From Candidatus Eremiobacteraceae bacterium (GTDB lineage Bacteria; Vulcanimicrobiota; Vulcanimicrobiia; Eremiobacterales; Eremiobacteraceae): a stretch of 64,000 nucleotides of DNA. The DNA lies in contig DATFYX010000001.1 in NCBI GenBank assembly GCA_035314825.1, forward strand, positions 62,001-126,000, given 5' to 3'. Below the pieces are notes generated by a model. That model was not told the DNA's origin and made no database searches. It was given only the letters and a program-made list of their open reading frames with translations. Each line of letters starts with the position of its first letter. Position 1 is the stretch's first letter. A program made the translations under genes and the position numbers. Of the stretch, positions 1 through 8,453 are shown in pieces.

Positions 1-2
1 GT

Positions 3-2600
3 GACCATCGTCATGTGCCGGGCGCGAGCCTTGTGCCCGACGCGCTGTCGACGACGCTGTTCACCATCGCCGGCATGGAGCCGTTCGTGCCGCAGTTCTT
101 GGGCGAAGCTCCGCCGCCGGCACCGCGCGTCGTCACCGTCCAGCGCTGCCTGCGCGTGGCGGGCGGCAAGAACGACATCGACAACGTCGGGCGCAGCGGC
201 AGGCACGGCACGTTCCTGGAGATGCTCGGCAACTTCTCGTTCGGCGATTACTACAAGCGCGAAGCGATCGCATTTGCGTGGGAATACCTGACGAAAACGC
301 TTGCGCTGCCGGCCGACCGCCTCTACGCGACCGTGTACCTCGACGACGACGAAGCGGCCGATATCTGGCATCGCGACATCGGCCTGCCGCGCGAGCGCAT
401 CACGCGCATGCGCGAGGACAATTTCTGGGATATGGGTCCGACCGGCCCCTGCGGCCCGTGTTCGGAGATCTTCTACGACCTCGGACCTGAGGTAGGCTGC
501 GCTAAACCGACGTGCGGCGTCGGTTGTCCGGATTGCGATCGTTACATCGAGTTCTGGAACCTGGTGTTCCAGCAGTACGACCGGGATTCTGACGGGCGGC
601 TGCACCCGCTCCCCAAACAGTGCATCGACACCGGGATGGGCTTCGAGCGCCTGTGCATGATCCTGGCCGGCAAGACGTCGATCTTCGACACGGATCTGTA
701 CCAGACGATCATCGCGGCGCTGCCGCCGGTCGGAAAATCGCGGCTGTCCGAAGAGGACCGCGGCGTGCACAAGCGCATCATCGCCGACCACGCGCGCGCG
801 TGCATCTTCTTGGTAGCCGACGGCGTCGTGCCAAGCAACACCGATCGCGGCTACGTGCTGCGCTTTCTCGCGCGCCGCGCGATCCGCGGCGGAAAACTGC
901 TCGGCTTTCCGGACGGCTTCTTCTCTCAGCTGACGCCGGTCGTGATCTCGACGTTGATCGACGGCTACCCCGAGCTCGCCGGCGCGGACGAGCGAGTTCG
1001 CCGCGCGCTTGAAGCGGAAGAGAAACAGTTCGGCGCGACGCTCGCGCGCGGCTCGGCTCGTCTGACCGAACGGCTCGACGCGCTGCGCGCCACAGGAGCG
1101 CGCGAATTGCCGGGCGACGACGCGTTCGAGCTGTATGACACGTTCGGATTTCCGGTCGATCTCACGCGCGAGATCGCGGCCGAGGCGGGCATCGCGATCG
1201 ACATGGCGGGCTATCACGCGGCCATGGCCGCGCAGCGGGAACGCGCGCGCGCCGACGCGTTGGCTAAACGCGGCGAGGTGCGCGTCGCGTCCTCAGGACC
1301 GAGCGACGCGCCGCAATCGAAGTTCGTCGGCTACGACCGTCTGGAGAACGCGGCGACCATCATCGCGCTGTTCGACTCGAGCGGCGCGCCCGTGCAGCGG
1401 CTTGAAACCGGCGCCGAGGGAGTCATCGTGCTCGATGAGACGCCGTTCTACGCCGAGCGCGGCGGACAGGCCGGCGACCGCGGCGCGATCGCTGCCGGCG
1501 GCGCGTCGTTCGACGTGCGCGATACGCAGTGGGAGGACAAGACACACCGGCGCATCCTGCATAAGGGCGTGGTGAACGCCGGTGCTCTCGCGGCCGGCGA
1601 TCGCGTGGACGCGCTGGTCGATCCGCACTGGCGGCGCGAGATACGGCGCCACCATACGGTCACGCATCTGCTCCAACGCGCGCTCAAGGACGCGCTCGGC
1701 GACGCGGTCGCTCAACGCGGCAGCGCGGTCTTCCCGCAGCGCACGCGTTTCGACTTCGACTCGCCGGTCGGCGCCCTGACGCGCCAGCAGCGCTCCGAGA
1801 TCTCCGGCAGGGTCAACGAGCTGATACGCGCCGACTATCGCATCGGCGAGGAGATGATACCGTTCGAAGCGGCGCTCTCCCGCGGCGTGACCTACATGAA
1901 GGGCGAGGACTACGGCGACGTCGTGCGCGTCGTGACGTTCGGTCCGAGCATCGAGCTGTGCGGCGGCACCCACGTGTCGTCGACCGGCGAGATCGGCCAT
2001 TTCGTGCTGCTCAGCGAGTCGGCGATCGGGGCCGGCATCAGACGCGTCGAGGGCGTCGTGTCCGAATCGGCGGACCGCTATGTCGAATCCGTCCGCGAGA
2101 CCGTGGATGAGGTCGGCGCGGCGCTTTCGACGCCGAGCGATCGGGTGCCCGAAGCGGTCTCGCGGCTGTCGCAGCGCCAACGCGACCTCGAGCGCAAGGT
2201 CGCAGCCTTGCAAAGCCAGCTCGCCTCGCAGCGCGCCGCGCAATACGTCGCTGACGCGAAAGAGATCGCCGGCGTGCGCTACGTGACGGTATCGGCAGAC
2301 GAAGAGTCGGGCGTCGGCGCCAAGGACCTCGCGGAGTCGATCCGCGCCCAGCTCCCGGATGGTCTGGTCGTGGTCGCGGCGCGCGAGAACGGCAAAGTCT
2401 CGGTCGTCGTCGCGGCCGGCGATGCGTTGACCAAGAAAGGGCTATCCGCCAAAGACGTGCTCGCAGCGATCCTGCCGTTGGTCGACGGCAAGGGCGGCGG
2501 CAGTCCAGCGATGGCGCAAGGAGCGGGCAAGAATGCGCAAGGCATCGGCGCCGCGCTAGCCGCGGTCCCCGGCGCGATCGAGAAAGCTGTTCGTGGCTGA
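3..2600 (+). CDS. alaS: Alanyl-tRNA synthetase, 5' end outside the window
   Basis: Charges tRNA-Ala with alanine in the cytoplasm and hydrolyses mischarged Ser/Gly-tRNA-Ala. The reading frame is already open at base 3 and starts inside the class II catalytic domain (PGASLVP, then GRHGTFLEMLGNFSFGDY), so only a short N-terminal piece is missing. The editing domain shows the zinc-binding HTVTH near 1650-1670 and CGGTH at 1959-1973. A coiled stretch and a glycine-rich C-Ala domain (GGGSPAMAQGAGKN) follow. About 865 codons are visible, the usual size of the family. The stop overlaps the GTG start of the next gene, which suggests co-transcription. Confidence 0.97.
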   Translation, partial: DHRHVPGASLVPDALSTTLFTIAGMEPFVPQFLGEAPPPAPRVVTVQRCLRVAGGKNDIDNVGRSGRHGTFLEMLGNFSFGDYYKREAIAFAWEYLTKTLALPADRLYATVYLDDDEAADIWHRDIGLPRERITRMREDNFWDMGPTGPCGPCSEIFYDLGPEVGCAKPTCGVGCPDCDRYIEFWNLVFQQYDRDSDGRLHPLPKQCIDTGMGFERLCMILAGKTSIFDTDLYQTIIAALPPVGKSRLSEEDRGVHKRIIADHARACIFLVADGVVPSNTDRGYVLRFLARRAIRGGKLLGFPDGFFSQLTPVVISTLIDGYPELAGADERVRRALEAEEKQFGATLARGSARLTERLDALRATGARELPGDDAFELYDTFGFPVDLTREIAAEAGIAIDMAGYHAAMAAQRERARADALAKRGEVRVASSGPSDAPQSKFVGYDRLENAATIIALFDSSGAPVQRLETGAEGVIVLDETPFYAERGGQAGDRGAIAAGGASFDVRDTQWEDKTHRRILHKGVVNAGALAAGDRVDALVDPHWRREIRRHHTVTHLLQRALKDALGDAVAQRGSAVFPQRTRFDFDSPVGALTRQQRSEISGRVNELIRADYRIGEEMIPFEAALSRGVTYMKGEDYGDVVRVVTFGPSIELCGGTHVSSTGEIGHFVLLSESAIGAGIRRVEGVVSESADRYVESVRETVDEVGAALSTPSDRVPEAVSRLSQRQRDLERKVAALQSQLASQRAAQYVADAKEIAGVRYVTVSADEESGVGAKDLAESIRAQLPDGLVVVAARENGKVSVVVAAGDALTKKGLSAKDVLAAILPLVDGKGGGSPAMAQGAGKNAQGIGAALAAVPGAIEKAVRG

Positions 2601-3315
2601 CGCACGCACGCGCGTGCCGCTGCGTCTCGCGCTCGCGATCGTCATCGTGCATTGGGCGCTCGCGCCGGCCGCGGCAGCAGTCGCCGCGCCGTCGCCGTCG
2701 GGCGCGGCCGCCAAGGCGCTCGCGCAATATCACGCGCTCATGAGCGCGCTGCAAAAACCCGCCAATATGGTGTTCACGTACAGCGAGGTGCGGACCGGTC
2801 CCACGCGCATCGTCAGCGGCGTGCACCGCGTGTACCGCGACAAAGACGGCAACCAGCGCAACGACACGATCGCCATCAACGATACCCCGGTGCGGCCCCC
2901 GCAGACGCAGACCTTCGTGCGCGCCAGCTGGCCGTATTTCGCCGACCAGTTCGACGTGCCGGGAAGCGGCTACGACGTGGAGTTCGCGGGCAGCGCCCTG
3001 GTGAACGGCCACAAAGCCTACGTGTATCGGGCCAAACGGCTCGCGCCGGCCCAATTCGCGATCACCGAGCTGGCCATCGAACCCGGGACCGGCGTGCCGC
3101 TGCGCGAGCAGTTCACGGTGACGACGCGCGACTGCGACGGCTCCGGACAGATCGAATTCGCGCTGTTCGGGCCGTACGTGCTTCCGTCAAGCGTGTCCGC
3201 GCAGTGCACGATGGGCTCGGATCAGTTCAAACACATCATCAAGTTCAGCGACTATTCGTTCCCCGCTGCGATTCCGCAAGAGGTGCTGCACCCGGTGGGA
3301 GCGTCGGCCGGATGA
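2593..3315 (+). CDS. Secreted protein of unknown function, possibly LolA/DUF1571-like
   Basis: A 240-residue protein with a GTG start that overlaps the alaS stop. An N-terminal hydrophobic segment ending in an Ala-rich stretch (APAAAAVAAP) looks like a Sec signal peptide. The mature part alternates short beta-like strands (FTYSEVRTGP, YRDKDGNQRNDTIAIND), a pattern that resembles periplasmic LolA/LolB-like or DUF1571 beta-sheet proteins, but no diagnostic motif is visible. The downstream membrane-protein gene overlaps by 4 bases. No function can be assigned with confidence. Confidence 0.7.
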   Translation: MADARTRVPLRLALAIVIVHWALAPAAAAVAAPSPSGAAAKALAQYHALMSALQKPANMVFTYSEVRTGPTRIVSGVHRVYRDKDGNQRNDTIAINDTPVRPPQTQTFVRASWPYFADQFDVPGSGYDVEFAGSALVNGHKAYVYRAKRLAPAQFAITELAIEPGTGVPLREQFTVTTRDCDGSGQIEFALFGPYVLPSSVSAQCTMGSDQFKHIIKFSDYSFPAAIPQEVLHPVGASAG

Positions 3316-4490
3316 GGGCCTTCGTGTCGCGATGGTCGGCGGCGATCGTGTTCGTCGTCGCGCTCGCGCTGTTCTGGCTCTCCACGGGCGGCGGACACGC
3401 GTACTACGACAACTTCGTCCGCCTCGCGTACGCCTTCACGCACGGCAGGTTATGGATCGACTGGCCCGGCCCGGCGATCGAAGCGCTGGCATGGAACGGC
3501 CAGCACTACGTCATCGAAGGACCGATCCCGGCCATTCTGTGCATCCCGTCCGTGCTGATCTTCGGGCTTGATGCGAACCAGGCGGTCGTCTGCGCTATCG
3601 CAGCAGCCATCGGGGTTTGCGCGTGCTGGGTGATGCTGGAGCGCATGCGCGTCTCGCGCGAGGTGCAGATCTGGACGACCGTGTTCGTCGGCTTCGGCAC
3701 GGTCTATTGGTGGTGCGCAGCGTTCGGCTCGCTGTGGATGTACGCGCACATCGCCGGCGCGATGTTCGCGTTGATCGCACTAGCCGAGTGGTATGGCCGG
3801 CGCAGGCCGTGGCTGCTCGGCGTGCTGTTCTCGTGTCTCGCGCTGTCGCGCTTTCCGATGGCGCTCGCCGGCATCCCGTTCGTCGTCTGGCTCGCGCTCG
3901 AAACGCCGAAAGGCGAGCGCCTGCGCGCTCTCTCCCAGGCGGCGCTCGGCGCGCTGCCGTTCTTCATCCTCTTCGCGCTCTACAATTACGGCCGCTGGCA
4001 CACGTTCAACGACATCGGCTACACGACGTGGTTCCACGAGGATCCGGTCGGATCGAAGACCGGCAGCCCGTTCGGCTTGAACTTTCTGGCCGTCAATCTG
4101 TACAGCTTCTTCATGCTGCCGCCGGATTTCACGCCGTATCCGCCGTGGCTCAAACCGACCGGGTACGGCGTCGCGCTGACGTTCACGAGCCCGGCGCTCG
4201 CGCTCGCGTTCCTCGCGCCGGCACGCAGCCGCGAGACGTGGTTTTTGTGGTCGGCGGTCGTGCTCACCGCGATCCCGTCGCTGCTCTACTACGTGAATGG
4301 TTTCGAGCAGTTCGGCATGCGCCACTCGCTCGATTTCACGCCCTTCATGATCCCGCTGGTCGCGCGCGGCCTCGAGCGCGCCAAGTTCGCGTTCTCGTAC
4401 GCCCTGATCGCATGGTCGGTCATCGCAAACGCCTACGGCATATGGTATTCGTGGGCGTACCATGCGTACGCCGTCGTGCCTCGGTACTGA
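3312..4490 (+). CDS. Polytopic inner-membrane protein, glycosyltransferase-39-like appearance
   Basis: A 392-residue integral membrane protein with roughly ten hydrophobic segments, starting with AAIVFVVALALFWLSTGGG. The ATG overlaps the preceding stop (ATGA), so translation is probably coupled. The first extracytoplasmic loop, with YYDNFVRLAYAFTHGRLWIDWPG, and the alternating helix/loop pattern resemble the membrane part of Dol-P-mannose-type glycosyltransferases or hypothetical 'DUF2079/PMT-like' proteins. No catalytic acidic pair can be singled out, so the transferase assignment is only a suggestion. Confidence 0.7.
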   Translation: MRAFVSRWSAAIVFVVALALFWLSTGGGHAYYDNFVRLAYAFTHGRLWIDWPGPAIEALAWNGQHYVIEGPIPAILCIPSVLIFGLDANQAVVCAIAAAIGVCACWVMLERMRVSREVQIWTTVFVGFGTVYWWCAAFGSLWMYAHIAGAMFALIALAEWYGRRRPWLLGVLFSCLALSRFPMALAGIPFVVWLALETPKGERLRALSQAALGALPFFILFALYNYGRWHTFNDIGYTTWFHEDPVGSKTGSPFGLNFLAVNLYSFFMLPPDFTPYPPWLKPTGYGVALTFTSPALALAFLAPARSRETWFLWSAVVLTAIPSLLYYVNGFEQFGMRHSLDFTPFMIPLVARGLERAKFAFSYALIAWSVIANAYGIWYSWAYHAYAVVPRY

Positions 4491-4539
4491 CGCATAAAGG
4501 TCACGCACGGGGAGCCCGGCGAACGCGGCGCGCGACGAC

Positions 4540-5247
4540 ATGGCAGACGTGAAGGCGGCGCCGGCTGCAAAGATCCTCGTCGTCGACGACGAGGCGACCA
4601 TCCTGCAGACCTTGCGTTACAATCTCGAGAAGAACGGGTACTCGGTGTGCACGGCCGGCGACGGGCGCCGCGCGTTGTCGGTCGCGGAGCTCGAGAAGCC
4701 GGACCTCATCGTGCTCGACATCATGCTCCCCGAGCTTGACGGCATCGAAGTCTGCCGCGAGATCCGCAAGCGCTCGACCACGCCCGTGCTGATGCTCACC
4801 GCGAAAGACCAAGAGATCGACAAGGTGCTCGCGCTCGAGATCGGCGCCGATGACTACATCACCAAGCCGTTCTCCGTGTACGAGCTGCTCGCGCGCATCA
4901 AGGCACACCTGCGCCGCCTCCAAGTGGCGCCATTGCCGGCCGAGACGGGCGTCCTCAAAGGCGGCGAGATCGAACTCGACGCCGGCCGGCACAAAGTGAC
5001 GAAGGCGGGCGCGATCGTCGAGCTCGCCCCCAAAGAATTCCGCCTGCTGCAGGTGTTGCTCGAGAACAAAGGCCGCGTGGTCACGCGCCAAGCGATGCTC
5101 GATCGCGTGTGGGGCTACGATTTCTACGGCGACTTGCAGACGGTGAACGTCCACATCCGATGGCTGCGCGAGAAGATCGAGGACAGCCCAAGCGATCCCA
5201 AATACATCCTCACCGTCCGCAGCCGCGGGTATCTGTTCAAAGATTAG
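4540..5247 (+). CDS. phoB: OmpR/PhoB-family response regulator
   Basis: A DNA-binding regulator of 235 residues. The receiver domain (about 10-125) has the acidic pair D16/D17, phosphoacceptor D60 (LIVLDIMLPE), T87 and K109 (TKPF). The C-terminal winged helix (about 140-235) ends with the typical VNVHIRWLREKIE and VRSRGYLFK. A kinase gene follows after 18 bases, then phoU and the pst operon. By context it is the phosphate-starvation activator (PhoB/PhoP) that would bind the 11-bp repeats at 7216. The name rests on this context, because OmpR-family sequences alone do not reveal the stimulus. Confidence 0.92.
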   Translation: MADVKAAPAAKILVVDDEATILQTLRYNLEKNGYSVCTAGDGRRALSVAELEKPDLIVLDIMLPELDGIEVCREIRKRSTTPVLMLTAKDQEIDKVLALEIGADDYITKPFSVYELLARIKAHLRRLQVAPLPAETGVLKGGEIELDAGRHKVTKAGAIVELAPKEFRLLQVLLENKGRVVTRQAMLDRVWGYDFYGDLQTVNVHIRWLREKIEDSPSDPKYILTVRSRGYLFKD

Positions 5248-5265
5248 CCAAGCGTACGAGCGGAT

Positions 5266-6366
5266 ATGCCGCTCTTCGACCAATTCCGCAAGCCGCGCAA
5301 GACTGAGGGCGTTTCGTCGCACTCCGCGCTCACCGACCGCAATAGCGCCCTCGTCGAGCGTTTCGATGCGCTGGTCGATGCGCTGCCGGTCGGCGTCATC
5401 GTGGTCGGCGAAGATGGCCGCGTCACGGTGTTCAATCCGGCGGCCGCCGAGATCTTCGGCGTGCCGCGCGCGCGCGCGCTGGGCCGCTCGCTGATCGAAT
5501 CCGTGCGCAGCTTCGAGCTGGACCGAAGGCTTTGGAACGCGCTGCGCGGCGGCGTCGAGCAGACCGCTGAGCTCACCTACAACGCGGGTACAGAGCGCAA
5601 GCTCGAGCTGACCACGCGCCCGTTGCGCGGCACCGAACCGCCCCGCGAAGCGGTGGCCGTCGTCCACGACATCACGCGGGTGCGCGAGCTCGAGGCGATC
5701 CGGCGCGACTTCGTGTCCAACGTCTCGCACGAGCTGCGCACGCCGCTGACCTCGGTGAAGATCATCGTCGAGACGCTGCAGGGCGGCGTCGACGCGACGA
5801 CGCAAGCCGGATTCCTCAACGACATCGCGCGCGAGACCGACCGCATGATCGCGCTGGTCGAAGATCTGTTGGGCCTCGCCAAGCTCGAGAGCAGTACGCT
5901 TGCCGTCCCCTTCAGTCCCGTCGATCTGTGCGAGGTGTGCCGCGAAGTCGTCGCCACGCAAGCGCTGCGCGCCAAACAGCTGCACATCGATCTGCAGGTG
6001 CGCACCCCGGACGAGCCCATCGTGATGCTCGGCGATCGCGCCAAGCTCGTACAGGTCGTCGTCAATCTGCTCGACAACGCGCTGCGCCTCACGCCGCCGA
6101 ACGGCCACGTGAAGGTCGCGGTCAGAAGTGACGACGGACACGCCGTGCTCAGCGTCGCCGACGACGGTCCAGGTATCCCCTCATCGGCGTTGCCGCACAT
6201 CTTCGAGCGCTTCTACGTCGTCGATCGGTCGCGCGCGCGATCCTCGACCGGCACTGGCCTCGGGCTCGCGATCGTCAAGCATATCGTCGAGTCGCACGGC
6301 GGCACGGTGGTGGCGGAAAGCCAACTGGGAGTGGGCACGACATTGCGCTGCCGTTTCAAGATTTAA
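5266..6366 (+). CDS. phoR: PhoR-like sensor histidine kinase without membrane segments
   Basis: A 366-residue kinase paired with the upstream regulator. It has a PAS domain (about 30-140, VIVVGEDGRVTVFNPAAAEIFG), a HisKA dimerisation helix with phosphorylated H155 in FVSNVSHELRTPL, and an ATPase domain with N box (NLLDNALRLTPP), G1 (DDGPGIP) and G2 (GTGLGLAIVKH). PhoR proteins normally have one or two N-terminal membrane helices, but this one starts directly with a polar MPLFDQFRKPRK and has no hydrophobic segment, so it should be cytoplasmic. It could be tethered through PhoU and PstB, the known partners in other bacteria. Confidence 0.92.
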   Translation: MPLFDQFRKPRKTEGVSSHSALTDRNSALVERFDALVDALPVGVIVVGEDGRVTVFNPAAAEIFGVPRARALGRSLIESVRSFELDRRLWNALRGGVEQTAELTYNAGTERKLELTTRPLRGTEPPREAVAVVHDITRVRELEAIRRDFVSNVSHELRTPLTSVKIIVETLQGGVDATTQAGFLNDIARETDRMIALVEDLLGLAKLESSTLAVPFSPVDLCEVCREVVATQALRAKQLHIDLQVRTPDEPIVMLGDRAKLVQVVVNLLDNALRLTPPNGHVKVAVRSDDGHAVLSVADDGPGIPSSALPHIFERFYVVDRSRARSSTGTGLGLAIVKHIVESHGGTVVAESQLGVGTTLRCRFKI

Positions 6367-6377
6367 GCCCTTCATAG

Positions 6378-6406
6378 TTTACAAACGTCCCGCATCGCCC
6401 TATAAT
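6378..6406 (+). promoter_or_regulatory. Near-consensus housekeeping promoter upstream of phoU
   Basis: TTTACA at 6378-6383 (5 of 6 consensus bases), a 17-base spacer and a perfect TATAAT at 6401-6406. It lies in the 78-base gap between the kinase stop and the phoU start, about 40 bases before the TTG. This suggests that phoU has its own sigma-70-type transcription in addition to any read-through. Confidence 0.8.
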
Positions 6407-6444
6407 GCTAAGGGACCTTTTTCTACCCTAGAGGGAGCGGGCGT

Positions 6445-7179
6445 TTGGGCCGCGAGAATTTCCATCGGATACTCGACGAGACGCAGCAGGACACATTGCG
6501 GCTGGGCAGTCTCGTGGAGGACGCGACCGCCAAGGCGGTCGATGCGCTGACGCGTTCCGACGTCAAACTCGCCGACGAGATCCTCGAGGGCGATGACATC
6601 GTCGACGACCTGTGCGTGCGCATCGAGACCAATTGTCTCAACCTATTGGCGCTGCAGCAGCCGATGGCATCGGATCTGCGCACGATCGCGGCGATGCTCG
6701 ACATCATCATCGACCTCGAGCGCATCGGCGACCACGCCTGCGACATCGCGCAGATCACCAAGAACCTGTCCACCGAGCCGCAGCTCAAGCCGTTCATCGA
6801 CATCCCGCTGATGGCCACGACGGCGCGCGAGATGCTGCGCGAATCGTTGGATGCCTTCGCCCAGCACAGCGCGGACATCGCGCATAAGGTGCCGGAGAAA
6901 GACGACGAAGTCGACCGGCTCTACCGGGCCGTCTTCAAAGAGCTCATCGAATTCATGGCCAAGGATCCGCGCGCGATCAGCCGCGGCAGCAACCTCATCC
7001 TCGTCGCGCTCTACCTCGAACGCATCGCCGATCACGCCACCAATATCTGCGAACGTGTGGTCTATATGGTCGAGGGCGTCCCGAAACATCTCAAGCGCTC
7101 GGTCGTCGAGATCAACCAAGCGATCGCCCATTCCGAAGCGCTTGGCTCGCGCACGATCGGCGATACGGCCGCTTCCTAA
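6445..7179 (+). CDS. phoU: Phosphate signalling protein PhoU
   Basis: A cytoplasmic helical-bundle protein that links the Pst transporter to the PhoR kinase and represses the Pho response when phosphate is ample. It has 244 residues with the two PhoU three-helix repeats. The metal-binding signatures are DLERIGDHACDIAQ in repeat 1 and YLERIADHATNICE in repeat 2. The start is TTG, chosen because GAGGGAGCGG lies just upstream and the family begins around this residue. It lies between the kinase and pstS, whereas in E. coli it is at the end of pstSCAB. Confidence 0.95.
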   Translation: MGRENFHRILDETQQDTLRLGSLVEDATAKAVDALTRSDVKLADEILEGDDIVDDLCVRIETNCLNLLALQQPMASDLRTIAAMLDIIIDLERIGDHACDIAQITKNLSTEPQLKPFIDIPLMATTAREMLRESLDAFAQHSADIAHKVPEKDDEVDRLYRAVFKELIEFMAKDPRAISRGSNLILVALYLERIADHATNICERVVYMVEGVPKHLKRSVVEINQAIAHSEALGSRTIGDTAAS

Positions 7180-7215
7180 CCCCGGACACAGGCGATTTCG
7201 CTCTGGTTCTGGGCC

Positions 7216-7265
7216 CTTAACATGGGCTTAAGGCTGTCTTAACGTCGTCTTCAAGCCCCTACGAT
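7216..7265 (+). promoter_or_regulatory. Pho box: four 11-bp direct repeats plus -10 element upstream of pstS
   Basis: CTTAACA (7216), CTTAAGG (7227), CTTAACG (7238) and CTTCAAG (7249) recur with an exact 11-base period, one helical turn, which is how PhoB/PhoP dimers bind in tandem. The CTTAAC core resembles the cyanobacterial and Bacillus-type Pho boxes more than the E. coli CTGTCAT core. TACGAT (7260-7265) can serve as the -10 element, with the repeats occupying the -35 region. This makes pstS the head of a Pho-activated operon. Confidence 0.85.
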
Positions 7266-7336
7266 AGGGTCGGGATGGTGCATTTGTCACTTTAACGGCC
7301 GCGCGATTTTTCGCGTGTAGGAGCGCACGAAAAGCA

Positions 7337-8371
7337 GTGAAGACTCTCACCCTCAAATCCATCGTCGCAGCCGGCGTCATCGCCGGCCTTGTCGTCCCGG
7401 TGGCCGCCCTCGCGGACACCCAGTTCCTCGGCGCCGGCGCCACGTTCCCGTACCCGTTCTTCTCGCGCGCGTTCTACGCGTATAGCCAAGAGCACGCGGG
7501 TATCACCGTCAATTACGCGAGCATCGGCTCAGGCGGCGGCATCTCCCAGTTCACCGCCAAGACGGTCGACTTCGGCGCATCCGACGTCCCCATGACCAAG
7601 GCCGAGATCGACGCTGCCGTAGCCGCCAATGGCGCCGTCGTCCAGCTGCCCGATACGCTTGGCGGCATCGCGATCGCGTACAACGTGCCGGGCGCTCCGA
7701 AGCATATCAAACTGCAGTCCAAGACGCTCGCCGACATATTTCTGGGCAAGGTCACGAATTGGAACGACCCGGAGATAGCGTCCGTGAATCCCGGCGTGAA
7801 ACTCCCCGCGCTGGCGATCCTCGTGGCGCACCGCGCCGACGCCAGCGGCACGAGCTACCACTTCACCGACTACCTGTCGAAGGTCAGCCCTGACTGGAAA
7901 TCCAAGGTCGGTGCGGGCAAGTCCGTCAATTGGCCGACCGGCGTCGGCGCAAAGGGCAACGAAGGCGTCGCGGGCCAGCTGAGCAACACGCCCGGCGCTA
8001 TCGGCTACATCGAGCTCGCATACGCGCTGCAGAACGACATCTCGTATGTCGCACTGCAGAACAAGGACGGCAACTACGTGCTGCCGTCGATCGACTCGAT
8101 CAGAGCGGCCGCATCGCAGAAGCCCGAGGTCAGCGCGACCGATTTCTCCATCACCGACATGAGCGGTAAAGACAGCTATCCCATCGCCGGATATTCGTGG
8201 ATCCTCGTGTGGAAGAACCAAGCTGACCCGGCGCGCGGCAAGCAGCTCACCGATATGCTCAAGTGGCTGGTCACCGGCGGTCAGCAATATGCGGAGAAAG
8301 TGAACTACGTCCCGTTGCCGGATAACGTCCAGCAGGTGGCGCTCAAGGCCATCGGATCGATTCACAACTGA
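7337..8371 (+). CDS. pstS: Periplasmic phosphate-binding protein PstS
   Basis: Captures inorganic phosphate in the periplasm and hands it to PstCA. It has 344 residues, a GTG start with AGGAG upstream, and a Sec signal (VAAGVIAGLVVPVAALA) without a lipobox cysteine, so the mature protein should be soluble. Phosphate-binding motifs are intact: GAGATFPYP, DFGASDVPM, RADASGTSYHF and KGNEGV. It is the only pstS in the window, although two sets of Pst permeases are present. It sits directly behind the four-repeat Pho box. Confidence 0.96.
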   Translation: MKTLTLKSIVAAGVIAGLVVPVAALADTQFLGAGATFPYPFFSRAFYAYSQEHAGITVNYASIGSGGGISQFTAKTVDFGASDVPMTKAEIDAAVAANGAVVQLPDTLGGIAIAYNVPGAPKHIKLQSKTLADIFLGKVTNWNDPEIASVNPGVKLPALAILVAHRADASGTSYHFTDYLSKVSPDWKSKVGAGKSVNWPTGVGAKGNEGVAGQLSNTPGAIGYIELAYALQNDISYVALQNKDGNYVLPSIDSIRAAASQKPEVSATDFSITDMSGKDSYPIAGYSWILVWKNQADPARGKQLTDMLKWLVTGGQQYAEKVNYVPLPDNVQQVALKAIGSIHN

Positions 8372-8397
8372 CCGAGACCCGTTGCGCACAAGCGAAA

Positions 8398-8441
8398 AGG
8401 CGGTGCGGCGCCAGGCGACAAACCCTGAGCCCCCACCGCCT
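8398..8441 (+). other. Inverted repeat between pstS and pstC
   Basis: AGGCGGTG (8398-8405) and CACCGCCT (8434-8441) are a perfect 8-base inverted repeat with a 28-base loop in the pstS-pstC gap. No T-run follows, so it is not a complete intrinsic terminator. It may protect the pstS message 3' end or reduce read-through into the permease genes. Its presence favours the pstC start at 8454 over an upstream TTG at 8382. Confidence 0.4.
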
Positions 8442-8453
8442 CGCTCATTCGAG

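Noticed and set aside
4501-6141. A 546-codon minus-strand open frame opposite the two-component genes
   Set aside because: Same reasoning: a low-complexity shadow of a regulator and kinase with intact motifs.
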